Part shown: positions 1 through 8,094 of the stretch, in pieces | Numbering within the stretch: the stretch's first letter is position 1 | Layout: each line of letters opens with the position of its first letter | DNA from: Actinacidiphila acidipaludis | GTDB lineage: Bacteria; Actinomycetota; Actinomycetes; Streptomycetales; Streptomycetaceae | Assembly (NCBI RefSeq): GCF_019890725.1 | Contig: NZ_JAINZZ010000039.1 | Location: forward strand, 1 to 64,000 | Direction of reading: 5' to 3' | Length of the DNA: 64,000 nucleotides | Translations under genes and position numbers: made by a program | The notes under the pieces: generated by a model | The model's database searches: none | Told to the model about the DNA's origin: nothing | Seen by the model: the letters and a program-made list of their open reading frames with translations, nothing else

Positions 1-51
1 ACCGCCGTAGGACTTGCGCAGCCCGTGCGCCGCGATGTCCATGCTGGTCAT
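1..51 (-). CDS. ABC transporter ATP-binding protein, N-terminal fragment
   Basis: Only the first 17 codons lie in the window; the gene runs off the left edge. The start ATG (complement of 49-51) is preceded by a good GAGGAG ribosome site. The peptide begins MTSMDIAAHGLRKSYGG, the usual opening of DrrA-type ATPases (a beta strand followed by L-K-S-Y-G just before Walker A). It lies 76 nt downstream of the DUF4097 gene on the same strand, so the two are probably co-transcribed as part of an exporter operon. The assignment rests on this short N terminus and on context. Confidence 0.6.
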   Translation of the reverse strand, partial: MTSMDIAAHGLRKSYGG

Positions 52-127
52 TGGGGGTTGCTCCTCTGTGGGGGGCGGATGTCGGCCGCATGCGGTTGCG
101 GGGTGCGGGAGTTCGCGGGCCGCGGGT

Positions 128-799
128 TCACAGGCTGCGGGCGGTGACGTCGCCGTAGGCGGTGGTGGCCTGGACGGTCAGGTCCGCGGCGGCGCCCTCG
201 GCGTTCTTCAGCGCGTTGTGGATCCGGCCGTGGGCGGTGCCCGCGTCCAGCGACGCGGAGACACCGGTGGCCGCGCCGACCTCGATGTCGCCGTGCCCGG
301 TACGCAGGACGACGGCGCCGCGCACCGCCTCCGCGATCCGCAGGTCGCCCTTCTGCGTGCTGATCTCCGCGGGACCGCCGAGCCGGCCGACCGAGACGTC
401 GCCGGCCAGGACGGTCACGCGGGCGCCGGCGGCTTCGTCGAGGTCGACGCCGGCCTGCCGGCCGTCGACGGTCACGTCGCCGAGCCGCCCCTCGCCGCGG
501 AGTTCGGCGGCGGCCACCTTCGCGTCGAGGCGCGAGCCGGCGGGCAGGTGAACCGTCACCTCGACGGATCCGGAACCGCCGAGGACCCGGTGTCTCGCCG
601 CCCCTGGCCCGACCCTCAGCACCCCGTCGGCGTAGGTGACCTCGTACTCTTCCGCCGCCCGCGCGTCACGGCTCTTCGAGGCGTCGGCGGGCCGGACCTC
701 CACGGTCGTGACGGCGCGCTCGCCGGCGACGAGGCGGACCCGTCCGGCGGGGACGTCGAGGACGACGGCGATGGGGGCGGGGGTCTTGAACGTCTGCAT
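128..799 (-). CDS. DUF4097 family beta-strand repeat protein
   Basis: The 223-residue protein is built of short alternating strands with repeated G-D-I/G-D-V turns (GDVTVDG, GDVSVGR, KGDLRIAE, HGDIEVGA, YGDVTARSL). This is the pattern of DUF4097 putative adhesin/beta-helix proteins. No signal peptide or membrane segment is visible, so it is probably cytoplasmic or associated with the downstream ABC exporter. I chose the ATG at 799, behind an AGGAG ribosome site. The frame stays open to 967, but the extra N terminus (Cys/Arg-rich, no ribosome site) overlaps a palindrome-rich regulatory region. These genes often sit next to DrrAB-type ABC transporters, as here. The molecular role is unknown. 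Confidence 0.75.
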   Translation of the reverse strand: MQTFKTPAPIAVVLDVPAGRVRLVAGERAVTTVEVRPADASKSRDARAAEEYEVTYADGVLRVGPGAARHRVLGGSGSVEVTVHLPAGSRLDAKVAAAELRGEGRLGDVTVDGRQAGVDLDEAAGARVTVLAGDVSVGRLGGPAEISTQKGDLRIAEAVRGAVVLRTGHGDIEVGAATGVSASLDAGTAHGRIHNALKNAEGAAADLTVQATTAYGDVTARSL

Positions 800-845
800 C
801 GTGTGCTCCTGCTGGTAGCGGTGCGGGCTCGCTCGTCGGCCCGCT

Positions 846-994
846 GTTTCCGACACTGGAAACGCTACGTTGCATTCAGAGATGCAGCAACGAGTTTGTT
901 GCACGCAACCGGCAATCATGCAGGTGGAGTCAAGGATTTCATTGCACTGGAGCTGACGGGAACGCAACGAACTCCTGGATCGTCCATTGCAATG
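846..994. promoter_or_regulatory. Palindrome cluster upstream of the DUF4097/ABC operon
   Basis: Several short inverted repeats crowd the start of the minus-strand operon: GTTTCC/GGAAAC (846-851/858-863), TGCAT/ATGCA (871-875/882-886) nested inside GTTGC/GCAAC (869-873/887-891), GTTGC-AC-GCAAC (898-909), and the perfect palindrome CATTGCAATG (985-994). The repeated GTTGCA core suggests multiple operators for one dimeric regulator. The rest of the gap to 1369 shows no convincing gene on either strand. Confidence 0.45.
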
Positions 995-1369
995 AGCGAA
1001 GTTGAACGCTACGGGGCCGCGGGCACGGGTGCACGCCGCAGCCCGAGGGACCCGGGTCCGGCGGCGGCGGTATCGACGTCGTGCGTCCTCGTCGCCTCTT
1101 GCGCTCGCCGCGCGACGGCTCCGGGACGGCGACAGCCCCGACCCCCGAGTTCGGCACCTGTCCGGTCATGCGGGCTCCCCGATGCGTTGACCGGCCGATG
1201 TGCTGACCGGCCACCGCACCCCTGGCCTGCGGCGCGGCTGGTCTCAGCGTGGCCGGGCGCCGGCCCGCCATCAACGGCGATCTCGGCAAGGCTGCGTTGC
1301 CGCACGGGTCACCGATGCGTGTTGTGGCACCGCAGCGGTGACCGTTAGGTTCACGGTCCGGAGGGGGCC

Positions 1370-2249
1370 ATGGAACTGCGCGACATCGAGATCTTCCTGA
1401 CGCTGGCGGAAGAGCTGCACTTCGGACGTACGGCCGAGCGGCTGCACGTCACGCCGTCGCGGGTCAGCCACGCGATCAAGAAGCAGGAACGCCGCATCGG
1501 GGCGCCGCTGTTCGAGCGCACCTCCCGCACGGTACGTGCTGACGCCCGAGGGCGAGCGGCTGTCACAGGCGCTGCGGCCGGCGTACCGGCAGATCCTCGA
1601 CGGGATCGAGGAGGTGTCGGCGTCCGTCCGAACGTCGGGCGGCACACTGACGCTGGGCACGATGGGCCCGCAGAGCTGGATGATCCAGGAGGTCGTCGCT
1701 CGGTTCCGGGACCGCAACCCGGCCGCGCGGGTCGAACACCGCGACATCAGCCCGGTCGGCCCGCTCACCGCGCTGCGAGCGGGCGAACTCGACGTGGCGC
1801 ACATGTGGTTGCCGGTGGAGGACCCCGAGTTCACGGTCGGCCCGGTCACGCACACCTCGCCGATCGTGCTGCTGACCGCGGCCACGCACCCGTACGCCGA
1901 GCGGGAGTCCGTCTGCCGGGAGGACTTCGGCGAGTTGACGTTCGTGTCGCACCGGTCGCCCATCCCGGCGTCGATGGAGGAGGTCTTCCAGCCGTTCCAC
2001 ACGCCCTCGGGCCGGCCGATCGCCCGCGGCCCGGAGGTCGTCGCGTGGGACGACCAGATGAAGGCGGTGTTCGCGGGGGAGGCCGTCGTCGCGACCGTGG
2101 CCGAGGCGGCCCGCTTCTACCCCTGGCCCGGCCCGGCCTTCACCCCCGTCCGGGACGCGCCCCCCTGCCGCTGGGCCTTCATCTGGCGCACGGACAACCC
2201 CAACCCCCTGATCCCGTCCCTCGCCCAAGCCGTCCCTCCCCCGGAATAG
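1370..2249 (+). pseudogene. LysR family transcriptional regulator, frameshifted
   Basis: Residues 1-55 (MELRDIEIFLTLAEELHFGR onward, through FERTSRTV) form a standard LysR winged helix. The expected continuation R-L-T-P-E-G-E-R-L is found one frame over, from about 1536. It then gives a complete LysR effector-binding domain to the stop at 2249 (LTLGTMGPQSW, GELDVAHMWLP, VVAWDDQMKAVFAGEAV). One extra base in the stretch 1535-1538 explains the break. With it removed the protein is about 292 residues, normal for the family. The start ATG follows a GGAGGGGG ribosome site. It could be a recent pseudogene, a sequencing error, or (less likely) programmed slippage, since no slippery run is present. 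Confidence 0.85.
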
Positions 2250-2294
2250 TCCAGGCTGCGGGGCCGGGCCGGATCTTGGGAAGGGGCCGAGACG

Positions 2295-2540
2295 GTGGTG
2301 GCCTTGAGCGGCCGCGCCCCGGTGATCGTCCTCGCCGACCTTCCCGAGGAGGCCGCGGCGACCGCGGCAGCCGCACTTCGGGACGCGGGGGCCCGCGCGG
2401 AGGTGCGGCAACGCACTCGCCCCCAGGGCCATCCGGCTGCGGCGCCGCAGCCCGGGGTAACCGACCAGACATGCTGGCCCTCATTTCCCGCTCCTACAAC
2501 GCCGCAGCCACCGCTTGGGCGTTCGCGCTCTCGATCCTGA
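2295..2540 (+). other. Possible ribosomal L7/L12 C-terminal-domain fragment
   Basis: The first 40 residues of this short open frame (PVIVLADLPEEAAATAAAAL, then DAGARAEVR) resemble the last helix-strand unit of L7/L12 C-terminal-like domains, in which a V-L pair is followed by an acidic-Ala helix and A-G-A-x-V-E-V-R. The first half of such a domain is missing, and the rest of the frame is Pro/Arg-rich and looks non-coding. It is probably a remnant or chance resemblance rather than an expressed gene. No ribosome site precedes the GTG. Confidence 0.25.
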
Positions 2541-2581
2541 TCGTGGCCGCCGTGGCCTGGTACGTCCGTCATCGCAGATAA
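2471..2581 (+). CDS. Small single-pass membrane protein (36 aa)
   Basis: A 36-residue frame starting MLALISRSYNAAATAWAFAL continues with a hydrophobic helix (ILIVAAVAWYV) and ends RHRR. That is a typical N-out/C-in single-span micro-protein with a positive cytoplasmic tail. No clear ribosome site is visible and it lies between a broken LysR gene and a GNAT gene, so it may not be expressed. No function can be given. Confidence 0.35.
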   Translation: MLALISRSYNAAATAWAFALSILIVAAVAWYVRHRR

Positions 2582-2721
2582 GGCCATCCCGGCGCTGATC
2601 GGCAGTCCGCCGGGAGTCCTCTGAGCTCAACAACGCCCGTCGCCCGCGGAGTTGGCGGACGTGAGCCGGGCGGTCAGCGGTGCCCGGCCGGAATCGTCCG
2701 ACGATCTGTTAGCTTGCGCGG

Positions 2722-3261
2722 ATGGATGATCTGGGACCGGTGGCGTGGCCGCCCGCGGCGATCAGGACCGAGCGGCTGGTGCTGCGGGGGGCCGAGGCGC
2801 GGGATCGTGAGGGGTTCATCGAGCTGTTCGCCTCGCCGGAGGTGAACACGTACCTCGGCGGTCCGCGCTCGCGGGACGAACTGGAGCGCGAGATGCCCGA
2901 GGTGCCCGAGCGGTGGGCCGGCAGCTTCGTGGTCGAGCTCGACGGGTCGATGATCGGCCAGGTGCTGCTCAGGAGGGCGACCGGGCACCGTCGTCCGGCT
3001 GCCGCGGGGAAGGCCGATCTCGGCTATCTGTTCCTGCCGCGGGCGTGGGGGCACGGGTACGCCTTCGAGGCGTGCGCGGCGGCCCTCGACTGGCTCGACG
3101 GCGTGCTGCCGGGCGAGCCGGTGGTGCTCACGACCCAGTCCGCCAACCTCGGATCGATGCGCCTCGCGGCGAAGCTCGGGTTCACCGAGGTGGAGCGGTT
3201 CGAGGCCTGGGACGCCGAACAGTGGCTCGGCATACGGTCGCCGGTCACACGGTCCCTCTGA
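2722..3261 (+). CDS. GNAT family N-acetyltransferase (RimJ/RimL type)
   Basis: The 179-residue protein opens with the RimJ/RimL signature I-R-T-E-R-L-V-L-R-G-A and shows the GNAT core: strand GSMIGQVLL, the acetyl-CoA loop near LPRAWGHGYAFEA, and the closing S-A-N-L-G-S-M-R-L-A-A-K-L-G-F-T-E-V segment. It would transfer acetyl from acetyl-CoA to an amine; the substrate is unknown. The ATG lies 6 nt after TAGCTT, which suggests a leaderless transcript. It converges with gpmA across a terminator. Confidence 0.85.
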   Translation: MDDLGPVAWPPAAIRTERLVLRGAEARDREGFIELFASPEVNTYLGGPRSRDELEREMPEVPERWAGSFVVELDGSMIGQVLLRRATGHRRPAAAGKADLGYLFLPRAWGHGYAFEACAAALDWLDGVLPGEPVVLTTQSANLGSMRLAAKLGFTEVERFEAWDAEQWLGIRSPVTRSL

Positions 3262-3375
3262 GCGCCGCGCAAGCGACCCAGTAGACGACCGCCGGCAACC
3301 GGCGCACGCGCTCGCTCATCGGCCCCCCTGCCGCAAGGTTCACCCGGGGCCTTTCCAGGCCCAGGCCGTCAAAAC

Positions 3376-3410
3376 GCCCCCGATCCGCGCAGGAAGCGCA
3401 GGCCGGGGGC
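3376..3410 (-). terminator. Intrinsic terminator of gpmA
   Basis: GCCCCC (3376-3381) pairs with GGGGGC (3405-3410), with an inner GCGC/GCGC helix. Reading on the minus strand the stem is followed by GTTTTGAC, a short U tract. It lies 17 nt beyond the gpmA stop and can also separate the convergent GNAT gene. Confidence 0.7.
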
Positions 3411-3427
3411 ATGGTGACGAAATAGAA

Positions 3428-4183
3428 CTACTTCTTGCCCTGGTTCTTGACCGCCTCGATCGCCGCGGCCGCAGCGGCCGGGTCGAGGTAGTGGCCGCCG
3501 GTCACGGGGTGGAAGTCGGCGTCCAGGTCGTAGACCAGGGGGATGCCGGTGGGGATGTTCAGGCCCGCGATGTCGGCGTCCGAGATCCCGTCCAGGTGCT
3601 TGACCAGGGCGCGCAGCGAGTTGCCGTGCGCGGCGACCAGGACCGTCTTGCCGTCCAGCAGGTCCGGCACGATGCCGTCGTACCAGTACGGCAGCATCCG
3701 CTCGACGACGTCCTTCAGGCACTCCGTGAGGGGGCGCACCTCCGGCGGGATCGAGGCGTAGCGCGCGTCGTCGGCCTGCGAGAACTCGCTGCCGGGGTCG
3801 ATGGGCGGCGGCGGGGTGTCGTAGGACCGGCGCCACAGCATGAACTGCTCCTCGCCGAACTCGGCGAGGGTCTGGGCCTTGTCCTTGCCCTGCAGCGCCC
3901 CGTAGTGCCGCTCGTTGAGGCGCCACGAGCGCCGCACCGGAATCCAGTGCCGGTCGGCCGCCTCCAGGCCGAGCTGCGCCGTCCGGATCGCCCGCTTCAG
4001 CAGCGAGGTGTGCACCACGTCGGGGAGCAGGCCGGCCTCCTTGAGCAGTTCACCGCCCCGGACCGCCTCCTTCTCGCCCTTCTCGTTCAGGTTGACGTCC
4101 ACCCAGCCGGTGAACAGGTTCTTCGCGTTCCACTCACTCTCGCCGTGGCGGAGCAGGATCAGCTTGTACGCAGCAGCAGCCAT
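3428..4183 (-). CDS. gpmA: 2,3-bisphosphoglycerate-dependent phosphoglycerate mutase
   Basis: The enzyme interconverts 3- and 2-phosphoglycerate in lower glycolysis through a phosphohistidine. At 251 residues it has the length of actinobacterial dPGM. The phosphate-accepting motif L-R-H-G-E-S-E-W-N is at residues 11-19, with RAIRTAQL, the NERHYGALQGKDK substrate loop and the second histidine in V-A-A-H-G-N-S-L-R. I chose the ATG at 4183 (MAAAAYKLILL); the frame is open further upstream, but TAGGCT lies 7 nt before this ATG, consistent with a leaderless start. It diverges from the MFS gene and ends at an intrinsic terminator. Confidence 0.97.
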   Translation of the reverse strand: MAAAAYKLILLRHGESEWNAKNLFTGWVDVNLNEKGEKEAVRGGELLKEAGLLPDVVHTSLLKRAIRTAQLGLEAADRHWIPVRRSWRLNERHYGALQGKDKAQTLAEFGEEQFMLWRRSYDTPPPPIDPGSEFSQADDARYASIPPEVRPLTECLKDVVERMLPYWYDGIVPDLLDGKTVLVAAHGNSLRALVKHLDGISDADIAGLNIPTGIPLVYDLDADFHPVTGGHYLDPAAAAAAIEAVKNQGKK

Positions 4184-4275
4184 GGTCCTGAGCCTAATAG
4201 AAATGCGTTGGCGCTCCTCCCCGGGCCTATGTAAGCTGCGCACGGCGAGATCGGTTGTTACAGGGGAGGGCCACG

Positions 4276-5565
4276 GTGGGGGCGGCGACACGGGCGGTAC
4301 GCGAGACGGTCGGCGGCCTGCCCCGCCAGTTCTGGTGGCTGTGGACCAGCACCCTGATCAACCGCCTCGGCGGCTTCGTGGTGACCTTCCTCGCCCTGTA
4401 CCTCACGGTGCAGCGCGGCTACTCCGCCTCGTACGCGGGCCTGGTCGCCGCGCTCTACGGCCTCGGCGGCGCGGGCGGCGCGGTGCTCGGCGGCGTCCTG
4501 GCCGACCGGCTCGGCCGCCGGACGACGCTGCTCGCCGCCCAGGTCGGGGCCGCCGTGACCACCGCCGTCCTCGGCCTGGTCACCGCCCCCCTGGCCATCG
4601 CCGCCGTGGCGACCCTGCTCGGCCTGGCCAGCAACGCCTCCCGGCCCGCGCTGCAGGCGATGATCGCCGACCTGGTCCCGGCCAAGGACCGCGTCCGGGC
4701 GTTCTCCCTCAACTACTGGGCGATCAACATCGGCTTCGGCGTCTCGGCCGCCGCCGCGGGCTTCATCGCCGCCGCCGGCTACCTGTGGCTGTTCCTCGGC
4801 GACGCCTTCACCACCGTGCTGTGCGCCGTCGTCGTCTTCGCCAAGGCCAAGGAGACGCTGAACGTCACGGCTGCCCCGGCAGCCCTCGCGAACGGCCCGG
4901 CCACCGCAGTTGTCCAAGCCCCCGCCGGCATCCGCCTCGCCGACGTCCTGCGCGACCAGCGCTTCATGGGCCTGGTCGGCCTGACCTTCCTGCTGGGCAG
5001 CGTGATGCAGCAGGGCAACTCCACCCTCGCCGTCGACATGGGTGCGCACGGCCTGTCCGCCCGCCAGTTCGGCCTGGTCGCCGCCATCAACGGCCTGGTG
5101 ATCGTCGTCCTGCAGATCCCGTTGACCCGCCTCCTGCGCAGCCGGCCGACCGCCGGGCTGCTCGCCGCCGGCTCACTGCTGATGTCCTGGGGCTTCGGCC
5201 TCACCGCCTTCGCGGGCACGGTCGGGCTGTACTCGCTGACGGTGGTGGTGTGGACGCTCGGCGAGATCGTGCACGCCCCCGCTTCGATGTCCGTCGTCGC
5301 CGACCTGGCTCCGGCCACCGCCCGCGGCCGCTACCAGGGCATGTACACGCTCGCCTGGTCGGCCGCGTCCTTCGCCGGACCGCTGAGCGGCGGCCTGGTC
5401 TACGACAACCTGGGCCGCGACGCGGTCTGGGCGGCGTGCGCGCTGGTCGGCACGGTCGCCGCCGCGGGGTACTACGCCCTGCTGCGGGTCCGTCCCGCGC
5501 CCGCCCCGGCCCTCCCCGTCGCCGCCCAGGCCGCGGACCCCCGGCCGGAAGCCGTCGGCGGCTGA
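4276..5565 (+). CDS. MFS transporter
   Basis: A 429-residue, 12-span major facilitator protein. The cytoplasmic loop 2-3 motif is clear (GVLADRLGRRTTLLAAQ), preceded by the hydrophobic helices LINRLGGFVVTFLALYLTV and AGLVAALYGLGGAGGAVLGG. The second half repeats the fold, with DLAPATARGRYQGMYTLAW in loop 8-9. I chose GTG 4276 because GGGGAGGG precedes it by 5 nt; a TTG at 4255 would add seven residues. It is probably a proton-coupled exporter of small molecules, with unknown substrate. It is divergent from gpmA. Confidence 0.9.
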   Translation: MGAATRAVRETVGGLPRQFWWLWTSTLINRLGGFVVTFLALYLTVQRGYSASYAGLVAALYGLGGAGGAVLGGVLADRLGRRTTLLAAQVGAAVTTAVLGLVTAPLAIAAVATLLGLASNASRPALQAMIADLVPAKDRVRAFSLNYWAINIGFGVSAAAAGFIAAAGYLWLFLGDAFTTVLCAVVVFAKAKETLNVTAAPAALANGPATAVVQAPAGIRLADVLRDQRFMGLVGLTFLLGSVMQQGNSTLAVDMGAHGLSARQFGLVAAINGLVIVVLQIPLTRLLRSRPTAGLLAAGSLLMSWGFGLTAFAGTVGLYSLTVVVWTLGEIVHAPASMSVVADLAPATARGRYQGMYTLAWSAASFAGPLSGGLVYDNLGRDAVWAACALVGTVAAAGYYALLRVRPAPAPALPVAAQAADPRPEAVGG

Positions 5566-5631
5566 CCCGGGCGGCCCGAGCGGCCCGCCGACCAGCCGCC
5601 CCGGCCCGACCGCCGTCGCCCCGGCGGAGCC

Positions 5632-7353
5632 TCAGAGCAGCAACTCCCGCTGCGCCTCGTAGAGGTTGACCGGCGCCACTCCCGGCGTCCCGTACGCCTC
5701 CAGCCGCGAGTCCAGCGCCCCGCCGAAGTCCGGTACGTCGATCTGGCCGAACGGCGTGACCGTCGAGAGGGCGAACGTCGCGCTGCGCGGCGCGATGTCG
5801 TCGATCTTGACGCAGCCGGCCCGGCCGTTGGTGACCGTGACGTTCCAGTGGGTGAAGCGCGCGCCGTACAGCGGTCCCGCGCTGGCGTCGCCGCCGTGGG
5901 CGCCGTCGTTGGAGACGGTGATGTCCGTGCGCACGTTGGCGAACGGCAGGCCGCGGTGGGTGTCGAAGGTGCCCATCTCCATGTCGCCGCGGGACCAGAC
6001 GTTGTAGGAGGACAGTCCCTCGACGTTGATGCCGTGCAGCTGGGTGCCGGGCGGCGCCGGGAGCACCGTGCGCTGGTCGATGCGGAAGTCCTCGAAGAGG
6101 TTGTCGTGGGCGCCCTCGCGGCAGGCGTAGGGGTGGTGGCTGCCGCGGCCGGAGACCCGGGTGCGGCGGAAGGTGGTGGCCTTGGCCGCGACCATCAGGA
6201 AACCGTTGTCGACGTCGATCGCGTGCACGTCGTCCACCCAGCAGTCCCATGTGCACTGCGCCACCAGGCCGTTGTAGCCCTTGTCGAGCAGGTGCGGGGA
6301 CTGAGGGGTGGGCGTCATGCGGATGGTCAGGCCCTCCACCCCGGAGTTGACCAGCGGCGGCACGCAGGTGGTGATCCGCGGGTTCCACAGCAGCCGGGTG
6401 TCCAGCGGCAGCGGGCGGTCGAACGTCACCCGCCGGCCGCGCACCGAGGCGACCCGGGCCGGCCACTCGTAGGGGACGTACGACAGCAGCTTGGACTTGT
6501 CGCTCCAGTCGTACGCGGCCGCGCCCTCGACGTCGCCCGCCATGTGGTCGAGCAGGCCGTGGGCGGGATCGTCGGCGTACTGCAGCAGGACCCGGCCGCC
6601 GGGCCGCAGCCGGTGCGCGTCGTCCACGGTGACGGACCAACTGCCCTGCGGTGAAGGGGCGGTGACGGTGGCCAGCACCTCGAACTCGTCGCGCTTGTTG
6701 CCGGTCCAGCCCTCGAACGGCCAGGCCTTCGCACGGATCGCGTCGGTGAGGGTCCGGTAGCGGTCGGCCGGGCACATCCACACCAGGCCGCCGGCCCAGG
6801 ACCAGGAGGACTTGTCGCCGCCGTACCGGCTGCCGTAGACGCCGATCACGTCGGTCAGCGACTTGGTGGCGTAGAGGGTGGTACGGCCGCTGCCCGCACC
6901 GCGCAGGGTGGTGTTGCTCCAGCCGACCTGGATCACGTCGTCGATCCGGTACGTGCCGGGCGGGACGAGGACGGTGCCGCCGCCCGCCTCGCCGACCTCG
7001 CGCAGGGCACGGTTGATCGCGGGCGCGGAGTCGGCGGAACCGTCCGGCACGGCCCCGTAGTGGAGGACGTCGGCCCGCACCGGATGCCGCGGGAAGTGCC
7101 GGGCGCCGTCGAAGCCGGCCCTGGCGACGTAGGGGATCTGCGGGTGCGTGTACGGGGTGGCCCTGAACTCGGCCCACAGACCGGGGGGTTGGCTGCCGGA
7201 CGACGACGGGCCGGCGGAACCGCCGGTGGCCGGGACGGCCGGGGCCGCCTCGGCCGCCTGGGCCGTGCCCGTACCGCCGAGCGCGCCGGCCACCGCGGCC
7301 GCCGAGGTCACCTGGATACTCGCGGCCAGCAGCCGTCTGCGACTCATCGCCAT
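5632..7353 (-). CDS. Secreted right-handed beta-helix protein (pectate-lyase superfamily)
   Basis: The 573-residue protein starts with a Tat signal (SRRRLLAASIQVTSAAAVAG, cleavage near AQAAEA). A mature domain of the pectate lyase/glycoside hydrolase 28-like beta-helix class follows. The entry motif D-V-L-H-Y-G-A-V-P-D-G-S-A-D-S-A-P-A-I-N-R-A-L is followed by GGTVLVPPGTYRIDD and NTTLRGAGSGRTTLY, typical of Pectate_lyase_3 proteins. Long Asp/His-rich rungs follow (INVEGLSSYN, VSNDGAHGGD). It probably acts on an extracellular polysaccharide; lyase or hydrolase activity cannot be decided from the sequence. An AGGCGG ribosome site supports the first ATG; SRRR starting at codon 4 leaves a second ATG possible. 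Confidence 0.8.
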   Translation of the reverse strand: MAMSRRRLLAASIQVTSAAAVAGALGGTGTAQAAEAAPAVPATGGSAGPSSSGSQPPGLWAEFRATPYTHPQIPYVARAGFDGARHFPRHPVRADVLHYGAVPDGSADSAPAINRALREVGEAGGGTVLVPPGTYRIDDVIQVGWSNTTLRGAGSGRTTLYATKSLTDVIGVYGSRYGGDKSSWSWAGGLVWMCPADRYRTLTDAIRAKAWPFEGWTGNKRDEFEVLATVTAPSPQGSWSVTVDDAHRLRPGGRVLLQYADDPAHGLLDHMAGDVEGAAAYDWSDKSKLLSYVPYEWPARVASVRGRRVTFDRPLPLDTRLLWNPRITTCVPPLVNSGVEGLTIRMTPTPQSPHLLDKGYNGLVAQCTWDCWVDDVHAIDVDNGFLMVAAKATTFRRTRVSGRGSHHPYACREGAHDNLFEDFRIDQRTVLPAPPGTQLHGINVEGLSSYNVWSRGDMEMGTFDTHRGLPFANVRTDITVSNDGAHGGDASAGPLYGARFTHWNVTVTNGRAGCVKIDDIAPRSATFALSTVTPFGQIDVPDFGGALDSRLEAYGTPGVAPVNLYEAQRELLL

Positions 7354-7373
7354 GGGGTCCGCCTTTCACGTAT

Positions 7374-7388
7374 CTGAACACGATTCAG
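7374..7388. promoter_or_regulatory. Inverted repeat upstream of the beta-helix gene
   Basis: CTGAA-cacga-TTCAG lies 20 nt upstream of the beta-helix protein's start and may be an operator. The arms are only 5 bp, so chance is possible. Confidence 0.3.
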
Positions 7389-7458
7389 GAGTGCGACGGC
7401 CACGAGGGTGCCACGCGGCGACGGGCGGGGGAAGAGGGCGAACCCTGCCGACCGGTCG

Positions 7459-8094
7459 CTACTCGGCGAGGTCCTGGGTCAGATGGGTGAACGCGTCCAG
7501 GTTCCGCGTGGACTCACCACGGGACACCCGCCAGGCGTACTCCTTGCGGATCGAGGACGCGAAGCCCAGTTCCAGCAGCACGTTGAAGGAGCCGTCGGCG
7601 TGCTCGGCGACCTGGCCGAGCAGCCGGTCGACCTCCTCGGCGGACACCGCGGCCAGCGGCAGCCGCCCGTTGAGATAGACGTCGCCGAGCCGGTCGATCG
7701 CGTAACTCACCCCGTACAGGCGCAGGTTGCGCTCCAGCAGCCAGCGGTAGAACGCCTCGTGGTTCTCGTCGGGACGGCGCACGACGAACGCGTTCAGGGA
7801 GAGCGTGTGGCGGCCGACGATGAGCTGGCAGGTCGTCGACAGCTTGCGCGTGCCCGGCAGTTGGGTCACATATGTGCCCGGCCGCGGGGACTCCCAGCTC
7901 AGCTCGGCCTCGCTGAGAGCCCGTTCGACGGCCTCGGCGGCTTCGGCGGCGGCGCGGGTGCGCTCGGAGTCGGCGCCCGCGGGTCCGGCCGGGGCGGCGT
8001 CGACGGCGGGGGCGTCCGGGCGGTCGGGCGCGGAGTCCGCCGCGGCAGCCTTCGGACCGGCCGTCGCGCGCTCGTCGTGGGGGTGCTCAGCCAT
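7459..8094 (-). CDS. YbjN domain-containing protein
   Basis: The 211-residue protein has an Ala/Asp-rich, low-complexity first 65 residues. A YbjN-type domain follows (L-S-T-T-C-Q-L-I-V-G-R-H-T-L-S-L-N-A-F-V-V-R-R-P, then the long helix EAFYRWLLERNLRLYGVSYAI and DRLGDVYLNGRLPLAAV). This fold is related to type III secretion chaperones and is common as a single-copy actinobacterial gene beside mshA. The ATG overlaps the end of mshA by 8 nt, so the genes are translationally coupled. The biochemical role is not known. Confidence 0.85.
   Translation of the reverse strand: MAEHPHDERATAGPKAAAADSAPDRPDAPAVDAAPAGPAGADSERTRAAAEAAEAVERALSEAELSWESPRPGTYVTQLPGTRKLSTTCQLIVGRHTLSLNAFVVRRPDENHEAFYRWLLERNLRLYGVSYAIDRLGDVYLNGRLPLAAVSAEEVDRLLGQVAEHADGSFNVLLELGFASSIRKEYAWRVSRGESTRNLDAFTHLTQDLAE

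Noticed and set aside
800..967. Extended N terminus of the DUF4097 protein
   Set aside because: Cys/Arg-rich residues with no ribosome site over a palindrome-rich region; the ATG at 799 has AGGAG.
846..994. TTGCA palindromes considered as Nur boxes
   Set aside because: The expected tTGCaA-N5-ttGCAA spacing is not found; the inverted repeats here have other spacing.
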